Assembly (NCBI GenBank): GCA_964017145.1
Contig: OZ024842.1
Coordinates: 4,526,001-4,590,000, forward strand
DNA: 64,000 nucleotides
Direction: 5' to 3'
Source: Agrocybe praecox
Lineage: Eukaryota > Basidiomycota > Agaricomycetes > Agaricales > Agrocybaceae
A program made the translations under genes and the position numbers. This document shows positions 51,295-61,964 of the stretch, piece after piece (the stretch's first letter is position 1; every line of letters starts with the position of its first letter). Under the pieces are notes generated by a model. That model was not told the origin of the DNA. It saw only the letters and a program-made list of their open reading frames with translations, and did not search any database.

Positions 51295-52173
51295 ATGATT
51301 TTCAACCTTCGTGTGCTTCTCGCAGGTGCTATTATATCTATGGGCGGAGCGGCTTACGTCGCTGCGACTAGCATCAACGACGTCCCTCCCTGTGGGATAT
51401 CGTGTGCCCAGACAGCAGCAACTGCTGTTGGATGTAACCTGTGAGTGATACTGAATTCTTCTCGGTGTTCAATATCAATATCAATATTGGCGCGGGCTTA
51501 AGCTGAAGCATACTTTTGGATTTCGTACAGGTCAGACTCTGACACGGATAGATCGTGCGTCTGCTCGCACCAGTCTTTTATGGATGCCACGAACGCGTGT
51601 GCGAGGGCTTCGTGCCCGCATGAGGATATTGGGCCTGTGGCAGGTGGATTGGTTGACTTTTGCGAGACTGGTGAGATTTACTTTTCTTTCGCATCGTTAC
51701 CCGTACCTCGTATTACGCGAAACTGACCCACCCTCTACCCTCTCCCAGCCATAACGAGCTCCTCTTCTGCCTCCGCATCCAGCACATCTGCCATCACCGC
51801 CCAATCATCCTCCTCCGCCTCCGCCTCTGCACCCGCTACATCCCACTCATCCAGCACCAGCACCGGCAGCAAACCCTCCACCCCTTCCACCTCTACCACC
51901 GCATCTGGCACCACCGCAGCAACCACCGATAGTAGCAATACGAGGTTGATCACCACTACAGCCCCTACTACGACCCCTCTCATCCCGGGTGCGGCCTCGG
52001 GTGTGTCGTCGAGCGCGACCACGACGGATTCGGGGACGGTGGTGGTTGCTACTGTTACGCTCCCTTTGAACCCTACCGATTCTGCATCGTCTTCTGCGAG
52101 CGGTGTGAAGGGCTTTGGCGGGGTGGGTTTGGGCGGGGTTGTTGCGCTCCTTGCGATTATGCAATTCGTTTAA
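51295..52173 (+). CDS. CFEM-domain GPI-anchored protein
   Basis: Three exons, 51295-51440, 51531-51670 and 51749-52173, introns 90 and 78 bp, consistent phases, 236 residues. Signal peptide MIFNLRVLLAGAIISMGGAA. The CFEM domain (residues ~31-93) shows all eight cysteines: CGISC, GC, CVC, a single C in NACARASC's first position, C and the final FC (spacing typical of the family). A long Ser/Thr/Ala region follows, then a segment with GTVVVATVTL and a C-terminal hydrophobic tail (GVGLGGVVALLAIMQFV) for GPI attachment. CFEM proteins sit at the fungal surface; some bind haem through an aspartate in the domain, others act in host interaction. Which applies here is not known. Confidence 0.85.
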
Positions 52174-53338
52174 GCCGGAACTGGAGATGATGCTACTGGA
52201 TGCAGATGGCTTAATCCAGTTCCTGGTATCAAAAGAACATTTACCTATTTTCCTTTTTTGTCCCTTTTTTTCTGTTTTTGGGAGGCGGTTTGGGGTTACT
52301 GATAGCACGAATTGGCGAAAGGCATTCTTGGGACACACACTTTGGCAGCTAGCTAAAGACTATGTGTGATCGATACCCCCCTGTACATATCATATTCTCT
52401 ACTTACCGTGGCTGCTTTGTACCTCACGTCGCTTTTTCCTATGTGCATTGGTTGGTTGTTCTTCGGGCCCGTCTTGAACTCTCTTAAAAATAAAAATAAA
52501 ATAAAAAGAAACAAAAGGAGAAAAGGTGCTGATGCTTACGCGGCGCCTATTATGGCGCAGCTGGGCGTTTATGTCGAAAGATTCCATATCATATTATGTG
52601 TATTACTCTCCTTTCCTTTTGTTCATTACACATTAGTAGACACGCAGTGACAGAACTGACATCAGACTTTTCTGCACGTCAAAAAAAGAAAAGAAAAGAA
52701 AAGGATTCCGAACACACATACGAACTTTTTTTTTATTTTAAAAAGTAGGAACGTAAAGTCACCAACTGAATAATTCCTCAACGCTCCCGAACCAGGATGG
52801 CCTGCCTCCCATTCACGAATCACATATATAGCATGTTGTTGCTTTCATGTTTGCACTTGTCTTTTTCTTTTGAACGGTTTGAGCTTGAAAGAAAAAAAAA
52901 CAGGTATCTATGCTATCCGGCGCAGCAGGCAGACAACTTGTTGAAGAATGGAATTTAGTTTTCGAATGGATGACCTGGTCCGTAGTCAAAATTCAGAGTA
53001 TCCTGTTACGCCTTCATGCACATGATGGACTGTGTATGTATGTATGTCGGGGTTGAAAGAATATAATTTTGAACGAGGTATACAGTGACTGTAGCATATA
53101 ATTTCCCGACGTCCCCCCGACGATCAATGGTAATGGTACCAACTGTTCTCGAGAAAGGTGTGCGTACGGTGGGCCCCGTCATACCAGTGTGATCCTAATC
53201 ATCATCATCAGCGCGATCGGATAAATACAACACATCGCGAGCTTGGATACCTTGACCGACACTGTCCACAACCATGCGCATATACCCCGGCTCCTCCTTT
53301 CCTCCATTTAAAATTTACCCCCTCCATTAACCTCACTC
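52174..53338. other. Intergenic, nothing recognised
   Basis: About 1.16 kb, with A-rich runs around 52490-52520 and 52680-52750. Frames such as 52366-52650 look random. Confidence 0.5.
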
Positions 53339-53701
53339 TCACACCCTTCCAGCCCCAGCATCACCCAACTCTGCTACCGCACATGCATACGCACACTTCC
53401 CAAGGGCCTCGTTGCATCGAAGAGCGCCGGGAGGGGCATCCTCCTTAGCGTCGCCCTTGGCGAGGACGGTGCCGAATGTGAGTCCGGCGTTGGTGTAGCA
53501 TGTAGTTGCAATCTTGTTGCAATCTGTTAGGGGAAGGGGTTAGTAGGGTCGTTGGACCTGACTTGGAAAGAGGGGAGGGCGAGGAAGTACGTAGACCAGA
53601 TGGATGTACGTACCGGTTTGACACAGTCCGTAAGATACGGGACCTGCGAAGACCAAGCCGGTGAATGCGAGGAGGGAGAAGATGGAGATGGTAGTGCGCA
53701 T
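53339..53701 (-). CDS. Small cysteine-rich secreted protein, copy 1
   Basis: Two exons, 53701-53614 and 53523-53339, intron 90 bp, 90 residues. Signal peptide MRTTISIFSLLAFTGLVFAG, then PVSYGLCQT and a mature domain with six cysteines (LCQTDC, TTCY, RC, KCAYAC). A pattern GLxFGTVLA follows the third cysteine. It is a clear paralogue of the gene at 54636, with the intron at the identical position after LCQT. This family is widespread in basidiomycetes and some ascomycetes; no function is established. The insertion KGDAKEDAPPG replaces the Ala-rich loop of copy 2. Confidence 0.7.
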
Positions 53702-54635
53702 TGTATCGTGAAGTCGTAGCGTGTCGTATGGTACTGTGCGTGTACAGACCGTGTACCTGGTTGCGGCTGTGGTTGAACGGGAAGAACGGCAAGCAGAATT
53801 GGAATTAAAATTAAAATGAAGAATGCTTGATGGCCCTCGAGGCTCGAGGCTAGGCCACGGCTTGGGGTGGCTATTTTTAAAGAGCACATTTAGCCTTTGT
53901 GTGGGAAATGCGTTTGGGATGACGGTTGTCAAGATATCAGAGTAACTTGTGAGCGCTTCAAGTTGTGAGCTTTCCCATTAGAAGCTATAAATTAAAGGTG
54001 TAAGAGCTGGACGAAAGAAAAGATGTACACCAGGATAGTATAAAATGAACCTTCGAATATTTGAATATTTGAAGCACTTACTGAGGCTGAAGCGCTCAAG
54101 CTTTGAAGTGCTGTGGTACCGTTGCATCGTGTCCTAAGAGATGATTTGTTTTCAGCTCTGATAAACGTAACTGAAACGTCCTTGAACGCTAAGTGGTCCA
54201 TATACACCGGTAAATGCTAAGCCATGGACACTGCCTCATATTCTCATTCTATACCCCGCAAATGGCGCCCCAACCGCAATACGATACAGAGCATGGGAGT
54301 AATCAGGGAAAAATACAGTAGCGGACCCCCAGGCCATGACGGTCATCTCGACGGCGATCAACAGACATTTTTTAAAGTAATTATTTCGACGTCTATCCCA
54401 AGCACCACCAAGAAAATTAACCAATGGAAAGATTCACTCAAAGAAATACCTAAAGCTACTGAAACAAACGCAGGCAGTGTAATCGTTATGGATTCAACTT
54501 CCAGCTAATACAATGTATAATATCAAATTTAACGCCGGTTCTCCTCCGAGTGTGTATGCAAGTTCTTGTGTGAATCCTGGTAATTTCCAAATTCAATAAA
54601 ATATGTGTGTGTGTGGTATGTGTTTGATGCTGACC
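53702..54635. other. Intergenic,  no supported gene
   Basis: About 930 bp upstream of copy 1. A frame at 54224-54508 plus has no motif, signal peptide or splice support. No repeat seen. Confidence 0.45.
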
Positions 54636-54985
54636 TCATGGAGTAGGAGCGAATAAACCAATGGTGGCACAAGTTGCCGAACATGTTCCCAAAGCGGCGT
54701 TACATGCCAAAGCAGCTGCAGGAGCTGCAGGAGCGGCTACGACGGTCCCGAAGATGAGGCCTGCGCCTGCGTAGCAGGCCACCGCGACGGTGTTGCATCC
54801 TGTGCATGAATTTATCAGTCTAGGCATACACACAGGGAATGGACGCGGGTGGGAAAAGATGTTGTGTTGAGGTTGTCCGGAAGGGCATACGTACCGGTCT
54901 GACAGAGTGCGTAGGCCAGTGGACCTGCGGAGACCATGGTGGCTGCTCCGATGAGAGAGAGGACTGGGATGAGATTAAGACGCAT
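54636..54985 (-). CDS. Small cysteine-rich secreted protein, copy 2
   Basis: Two exons, 54985-54895 and 54799-54636, intron 95 bp, 84 residues. Signal peptide MRLNLIPVLSLIGAATMVSA, then GPLAYALCQTGCNTVAVACY, GLIFGTVVAAPAAP and ACNAALGTCSATCATIGLFA. Six cysteines align with copy 1. Same strand as copy 1 and ~930 bp upstream of it, so the pair arose by tandem duplication. Copy 2 keeps the family's usual Ala-rich loop and TP ending and is probably closer to the ancestral form. Confidence 0.72.
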
Positions 54986-55912
54986 ATCAGTGACTCTCGT
55001 ACTGGTGAAAGTGGTGGGGAAAGGTTACGATGGAGGCTTAGAAAGTCCCCGCCACTCAGTATTTATACTATTACCCCACCTTTCATATAAGCTTTCCGCT
55101 CAAGAAAGATTCGAATCACGAAAGATGGAAAACTCACGTTCGTTCTAAAAATGGACACATGACTCATGCTGAATGATGGCCGTCGTCTCACATCAGATTA
55201 CAGCTTGGATAAAGCGTCGTTAGACTCCTATTCAAGTGGTAAATTGTGCAAATCCATGCTGGGCGGGTTATTGGTGACAGATAGGCGCCCTGATAAGAGG
55301 GAACACGCGCCGCGACAGTATCTGACCATGCGACGTGAGTCACGGTTAATACTTGAGATACCAAATAAGCTCACATCATGCGGAATGGATGTCTTGTAGA
55401 AATGTGAAAGCAAGGAATGGCGCATGTGTAGGGGGTATTTAGAAGTCGATATCTGGAGTATCACATGAAATACGTGTGTTGAAGGTCGCAGACAAGCCTA
55501 TACTTTTGGAGTCCCATGAGTATCGTGATGCATAGTTGACGAACTTCATGCGCCGTGCATCGAGGCTGATACAGACCTCTTTTCAGGGGTTGGATCGAAG
55601 TAATATAAGTATATGTCGCTGTAAAAGACCAAGTAAGCTCAAATCCCGCAGTATGAGCCACGCGTTAGAGAAGTGAGAATACTGAAAAGTGGGATATTTA
55701 AATTTCCCCATCTACGCGTGCTAAAGGTTCCGTTGGGGTGGCTTTACTCTATATGTTCGATCCGATTGCCATGAGCGTACCACATCATAAATGAAAGAGA
55801 TACTTAGATTGGAGTCCCAAGTTCCAACAGTCAAGTCGAGTGCGGCCGTGAACTAAATTCGGATTTATTGAAATATAATTTTCAGCGATACAAGACCCAT
55901 CGTTCATAACGC

Positions 55913-55970
55913 TGTGGCGGTGCAGCCGGTCGTGACTAGTTGACCGCCTGCGATTAGATTAGAATCTAGA
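55913..55970 (+). repeat. Head of dispersed TGTGGCAG repeat, copy 7
   Basis: TGTGGCGGTGCAGCCGGTCG, then GCGATTAGATTAGAATC. Only the first ~60 bp recognisable. Confidence 0.55.
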
Positions 55971-56447
55971 TTGCATAAAAAATCAATAATGGTAGTGACA
56001 GATGATGTGATAACGTCACACGGGGATGGTGTTCTTTCTTGCTTACCTATTCATAATCCGACCTGACACATAACTTGACCGAGTACGAAACCCTGTCCAT
56101 TTGTTTGTAAGGATCCCTGTTCAATGGTGAGTTCTCGACGACTTTTCCAGAATTTGTAAGTTATCTGTATCGATCCGTCCACAAGTACCTCCGGATTTCT
56201 TGCGACGCAAAAAATATGAGGATGGGACGATCGATTGTCCTTGCTGAGGCTATTTTTTCTATGAAATATCCAAGTAAAATGGTATTTTGGAACTGTTTAT
56301 GATGATATTAAAAGACCATTTTTCGAGACACGAAGGGAATATCCATATGGGCTCTAAACCATCCCCATTTTTGGCCCACTGTCATCCGTGTTTCTACCCT
56401 AATTTTTTTTAATGAGTCATCGATGGTACGTCGTCTGTGTCTATCAA

Positions 56448-56540
56448 CTGAACTGAAAAGGTTCCCTCGTTTAGTCCACTGTCCGGAACCCCACTTTTCT
56501 CGAATTTCTGTTCGATTCCTTTGTAAGCCAATTAGAAAAC
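56448..56540 (+). repeat. Dispersed ~90-bp repeat, copy 2
   Basis: Counterpart of 47524-47612: ACTGAAAAGGTTCCCT, CACTGTCCGGAACCCCA, TTTCTGTTCGATTCCT in the same order. Confidence 0.4.
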
Positions 56541-56737
56541 GTAGGTGTTCATCAGATATGCATTAATGAAACTCTGGTGTTTCTCATCACATTGTGCTCA
56601 GAGGATGCGTTCCCTTAGGTGATTGGACAATATTAAGAAAAATGGAACAGATGGAAAGAATAAAGTATCATATATCACATTGAAGTGATCCACTCAACGA
56701 GCGATGAGCGGCGTTCTCATCGCACGAGGGTTGAGCG

Positions 56738-56747
56738 TATAAAAAGG
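56738..56747 (+). promoter_or_regulatory. TATA box of paralogue C
   Basis: TATAAAAAGG, about 142-151 bp upstream of the ATG at 56889; same motif and spacing as at the other two genes of the family. Confidence 0.55.
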
Positions 56748-56888
56748 AAACCATAGCTCGCCACTATAAACCTCAGGGAAGTCTTCTTCTTTTATCCAAC
56801 TACTTAGTACGCCCAAACGGACTACTACTCATACCTCGGCGCTCATGCTAACATCCCTCTCCTGCAGTACATCATCCGATTAAAAGGC

Positions 56889-57236
56889 ATGAACACAGCC
56901 ATGTCGTCCAATTCAGCCACAGATCCCATCCAAGGTCAGGCCAACGTAACACACACGACAATCTCCACGTCCTTCATCCACGGCGGGACGCGATACCTCT
57001 TCGATGGATCGTTCGACCATGCCATCACACCCGTTGGTCTTGCCGCTGCGTACCTCAAGAACGCTAACTTTGACGAAATCACAAAGGCAACATTTTTCTT
57101 TGGGAAGCTGGGTGATTCCAATATAACAATTTTGTTCGAAAATACAAACTCGATGGAGATCTCTGTGGTGTTCAAGGGTGGGCCGGGAGCTCCACAGGAC
57201 TTTTCGGGAACTGGGACTTGGAGAATTGAGGGTTGA
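56889..57236 (+). CDS. Small ~108-residue protein of unknown function, paralogue C
   Basis: Single exon, 115 residues (or 111 from the internal ATG at 56901). Shares GQANVTHTTISTSFIHGG, YLFDGSFDH, PVGLAAAYL, NFDEITKA and GPGAPQDFSGTGTW with the genes at 28653 and 38681. It is closer to copy A in the C-terminal half (VFKGGPGAP in C, FFKGGPGAP in A). No signal peptide or helix. Function unknown; the shared TATA box suggests inducible expression. Confidence 0.65.
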   Translation: MNTAMSSNSATDPIQGQANVTHTTISTSFIHGGTRYLFDGSFDHAITPVGLAAAYLKNANFDEITKATFFFGKLGDSNITILFENTNSMEISVVFKGGPGAPQDFSGTGTWRIEG

Positions 57237-57778
57237 GGTTGAGTGAGCTGGCTGCCAAGTAAGTGGGTGTTAATTTCGAGCCTGTGCGCAGATTGGATAC
57301 AATACTGATGTGTGGCCCTAGGCCCTCCCCTTTTTTACGCGGAGAATGGGATTTAGTCCAGCGGATACACAGTTTTTCGCGATTAGTATTCTTCGTTTTC
57401 TCATGCGGTTACGAGAGATTCCCTGTAAACTTATAAAAAAAACCAATATATCATCCAAATATTGTCTGACGTCGATCGTTGTTTGCGAATGCTTGTCCCA
57501 AGTCCTAATAGTTCCGTGACCCGACAGTAAATCCCATTAACATATCTAAGATACCAATATAAATGATGACTATTAATGACGAGTGACATTCGAATACTCA
57601 ATTCGAAAGAAAAGAAAAAGGGAAATAAGAAACAACAGGTAATGCGAACGAACGAACGGTCGAAGAAAAGAAAGGAAGAGAACGAAAAATCAACGATTTA
57701 TACTATTATTACCCCCAACATCAACATTCAACGTTCCACAACAACACGTATCACTCGTTCACCCGTTCATTCATTCAT
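57237..57778. other. Convergent intergenic spacer
   Basis: About 540 bp between two 3' ends; AT-rich, purine-rich around 57600-57690. No feature recognised. Confidence 0.5.
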
Positions 57779-60700
57779 CTAACTCTCCTCCAACTCCTCC
57801 TCATCACTGTCATACGTATTAAACCCCAAATCTCTCACACCCGAAACAGCAACAAGCAACGAATGGTTCGGATCAAACGCCATGAGCATCTTGCCCATAT
57901 CCTCCAGCGCAAAGTCCTCCATCTCCTCAACCAAAGCCATCTCGTCCCTATCCCAATCAGCCGTGATGCTCGCCCCCGCCTGGACGCTATTCGCACGCAA
58001 CGCGCGCGCCTTACGTTTCTCTGCAAGGAGGTGCAGTTGGCGCTTGGTAGCTTCGATGACGTCTGCGTGGAATTGCTGGGGGAGCGCGGAGGGCCCCCCG
58101 ATTACAAGAAGGGATTCGGAGAAGTATTTGTAGAGCGAGGCGAGGAATGTCGAGTCGTGTTCGGTGCTGATGCATCGGATGAGCTCGCTGAATACTGCAG
58201 AGACCATTTGGTTGGTTAGTGTGTTGCTTTTCTTCCCGCATGCGAGGAGCATTGGTACGAGCCTGTAAAAGAAAAGTCGGAAATTTGAGCACTAGATCAT
58301 AACTCAAGAAAATAAGACTGACATAGCGCACGCCTCTCTAACACCTTCATGGAAGTAAAACTTCAGCGAAGGCAACGTAACTTCGAGCGTCTGCGCCAAA
58401 TACGGAGCAAACAGCGCCCCAAGCGTCGAGCAATAAATAACGAGCGTCTCAAACGCCTGACACTTCTCGTCCATGATTGACGTGCGCACGCCGTACGTCT
58501 GTCCATCCATCACAATGATTTCGAATCCTTCGCGTTCTTCGGCGTGTTCGTCGTCTTCGTCTATAAAGGGGAAAATTGGTCGTATCATATGGGATAATAA
58601 CATAGATGAAGATGAATATACGTACTGTATAGACTCAAATCCGCCTTGGCATTAGCAGTCGCCAATATCGAAGGCATAACAACGGGGAGGTACGGCTCGA
58701 ATTCTGCTCCCATCGCTTGACACACTTTTGCCCATGTGGCAATTAGGTAGTGGCCAAGTTGTGTATCCTCTGGGTCGATGGGGGCCTCTTGATAAGTAAA
58801 ATTCAAATAGAATACCGATTTTAGTTGATATTTGAAGATATTTTAAGGAGGAAGGGACATACGTTGGATCCGCATGAGCAATTCCACTAGCGTCTGCGAG
58901 TCTTGTCTGAAGACATCAGGGCCAACGGCGATAGCTAATTAAAATAAGATTTACGACTTATCAGTATCACACAACATCGAACCAAGGGGGATACATTGGC
59001 GTCGTGCAGATGTCGACTTCGACTTCGACAAAGAGGGCGGGACGAAAGAAATCGAGCTGACAGAAAGAAAGAAAGAATCAACGTACCAATCAAACCAGCA
59101 CACTCCATCGCCTTGACTCTCAACTTCCTATACTCTGCCGCGCCATCCGCGTTGCGCAGGACATTCAGGAGAAGCGGCATAATCGTCGGGTAGTGCTAAG
59201 ATGAAATCAATGAGTATATACCAAGCGACGCACACGAGTGATGCTGAGTAGGGAAAATGTGTGAAAGACGAGGAAGAAGAAATGAAACATACCCTGGCAA
59301 ATGTAACCTCACTAGCATCCGCAACCATCGCCAATGTCGTGATAGCCTGTTCTTGGACGTATCGCCTCTCACGAGCAACTTCCTGCGGGGGATTGAGGAG
59401 CTTCAAGAGGCGCTCGACTATCGGATCGAGATAGGGCAGGAGCGAGGCGCGTTCGACGCCCTCGCAGAAGTTGATTAGCGCTGAGGCAGCATGGGCGTGG
59501 ACTCTTCATTTAAGAAAAAAGGGATGATGTAAAAGAAACGTGAATATGCGTTTTTATGAGACGAATGATGGAAGGGACGTACCTAGGTTCAGGATCATCC
59601 AACGCAGGGATAAGTACAGCGAACAGATTTTGGTGGAACTGGCGTTGTATAATGTCCTGATGCTCGGTCAGGTTTAGCTACGTGGAGCGTGAATGGGGAA
59701 GTCACGTACTTCTAGATCGGTGCATAGCTGGCCTCTTCAGGCATGAACGCGAAGTTAGGGAATACAAGGGAAAAGAAGGAAGGAAGACGCGTAGTGAACA
59801 ACAGGAGCCATCAGCAAAGTTCGAATACGGGCGAAAAGATAGAAGAAAAAACAAAGTAAATAGTGAACAGACTTACATACACTGACAAGCCGCATACCTC
59901 ACCCTGGGATGTGCGTCACCAAACATGGGCATCACCAATTCGATGATCTTCTCGAGCTCCTTTTGCATGACCTTGCCTGTTCCTTCGCCAATGGCAGCGA
60001 TGGCCATTAGCCCAGCGTGTCGGACGCGCCAGTCGTAGGATGCCATCATGGATGGGATGTACTGCGCCAAGGAAGAAGTAGGAGAAAGAGTTAGTTTTAG
60101 CGGGTAGATTTTATTGGGAGTTAACACACCTGGAACGCCGGCGGCAAAATGGCCCTCCCACCCATCGCACACGCGAGCCTATCCAACGACTGCTCGTATA
60201 AAGCGGGCGGAGCGTCCGTCTCGGCTGAGCTTGATGATGTTGAGGGCTATACGAGGTGACATATAAGTCAGCATTGTCGGTAAAATGTGTATATGGGGAA
60301 AGGAAATGGGGAAATATATCGAAATAGAAATAGAAAGGTGAATAACCAGCGCTAATGTGTCCGTTCGTACGAGGTGATATAGAGCACGTAACAGATGAGA
60401 GCACGATAGAAGATGAAGGAGGATATAGAAAGGATTCGAATTGTGCGACAGGCAATATAAAAAAAAATAAAAACTCACATCCTCCCTCAACCACCCCTCC
60501 AACCCCTCATCCTCATCCTCCAACTCGCCCATGCCCTCTAAACACGCGCGGACGATGATCTCTGTCCAGCCATTCACCTTCTTCACCATATTGGGGCGAC
60601 TCTCGCTCAGAGAGATCATAAACTCCAACGCGCTCAGGCGCAGGGTTGAGCGCTCGTCCCGCTCAAGGTCGAGGTCTTCTTCGATGTCTTCTTGATCTGC

Positions 60701-61964
60701 GTCTGTATCTGTCTCACCAGAGGCGACGTCACCTTCTGAACCGTTTCCGGTGCCATTGGACGACGACGACGACGAAGGGGGAAAGACGAACGCGCCTTGT
60801 CGACCTCCGCCTGCTGGGAAGGGTCTGCCCACTGTCGGTGTTGGGCCGCAGTCCACCGGTGGCAGAATGAGCGAAGGTAGGAAAGCCAGGAGTGTTTGAA
60901 GATGCGGGGCGAATAATATAGGATGGGAAGTTGTCAGAGGGGTCAAGGTGGATAGGAAGGTGGATAAGTAATGATAATTCGACGTTTTCGCTGCAGAAGG
61001 AGAGGAGGCTGAACCGAGAGGAGGCTGAGAAAGCGAGTTGGCGAGTTGGGGCAGGGTTTCGAGCATTGGAGAGAGCAGTGAGATTGATAGTGCCAAATGA
61101 TTTGTGTCGCACGCCGTGAGGAAAGCGACAGACGCCAGGAGAGCTGCGTATCGGACCTAACCAAATAAAAATTTGAATTAATCGTTGGAAGCCTTAGACG
61201 CCCAACGCACCTCAATACTTTCTTGATCCTGTAATCCTCGCTGGAAGACGCCCAGGACAGCATCGAGCTGGAGATCCATGACCAGGTTCGGGCAGCCAGC
61301 GAAGACCCTATAAGCGCTCTCCCTCAGCTGAACGCCCGGCACTCCTCGCTCGCCAGCACCCTCAGAATGTGTCATGCTAAACGCTTGAGCCTGCAGGGCA
61401 TGCCACGGCCTTCCTCTCAGCATTCCCTGATTCGCAATATCGCAGATGGTGTCGATGGCTTTCCTCCGTACGTTGCTCGAGGTCTCATGGGACAACGAAA
61501 AGAGAAGAAGTCGTTCGAGCGTGGCGAGCGTTTGGTGCGAAAGATGGTCGTATAGTGTTGTACGTGAATGAGGGAGAGGCACAGGGGCTGAATGCTGTGA
61601 TTGGGATTGTGAAGTCGTGTTGGCGGGTGCTGAACGGAAAAGCAGCCGTCTTAAGAGGACCAGGGAGAATGAACGCATCTGGGTAATGTTCACAGTATGT
61701 TTGGTATGGATATAAGATGGCGACATACGACTTCTGTGTCTGCTGTGATAGCAAACTGGGCTAAAGCTAGCAGATAGAGCTCAGGTGTGTGCGCCAGCCG
61801 CTCATTGACGGCTTTTTCTGCGCTGAAGAGGGCATTTCTTCAGTCATCAAGAGAGAAAATTACGACAAAACGCACCTAGACCGAATCTCATTGTCACCCA
61901 GCACCAGATTCGATAGTATCTGCGTAAGTTCCGCTGTAATTTGGGGAGGAACGACCGACTCCAT
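57779..61964 (-). CDS. Importin beta-3 / Kap121 (Pse1)-type karyopherin
   Basis: Fourteen exons fit with consistent phases: 61964-61876, 61822-61729, 61678-61211, 61156-60479, 60246-60130, 60061-59877, 59734-59710, 59656-59583, 59503-59293, 59195-59087, 58934-58863, 58787-58626, 58560-58323, 58262-57779; 1001 residues. HEAT-repeat segments typical of Kap121/importin-5 include MRSFSLVLLRRLLFR, NVRRKAIDTICDIANQG, HPRVRYAACQC with GQLCTDLE, VHAHAASALINFCEGVE, YVQEQAITTLAMVADAS, HYPTIMPLLLNVLRN, DTQLGHYLIATWAKVCQAMG and LPSLKFYFHEGVREACAM. It carries cargo into the nucleus with RanGTP. Exon 4 carries a Ser/Glu/Asp-rich insertion (residues ~345-385). The protein stops soon after an acidic stretch (YDSDEEELEES), about where yeast Kap121 goes on for ~200 more residues. 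Exon 7 has only 25 bp and is the least certain. Confidence 0.88.

Larger units (their letters stand above)
54986..56737. other. Intergenic with two short repeats
   Basis: About 1.75 kb. Contains a dispersed repeat head at 55913-55970 and the second copy of a ~90-bp repeat at 56448-56540. No gene supported. Confidence 0.5.

Noticed and set aside
54224..54508. 94-codon frame as a gene
   Set aside because: No signal peptide, motif, paralogue or splice support.
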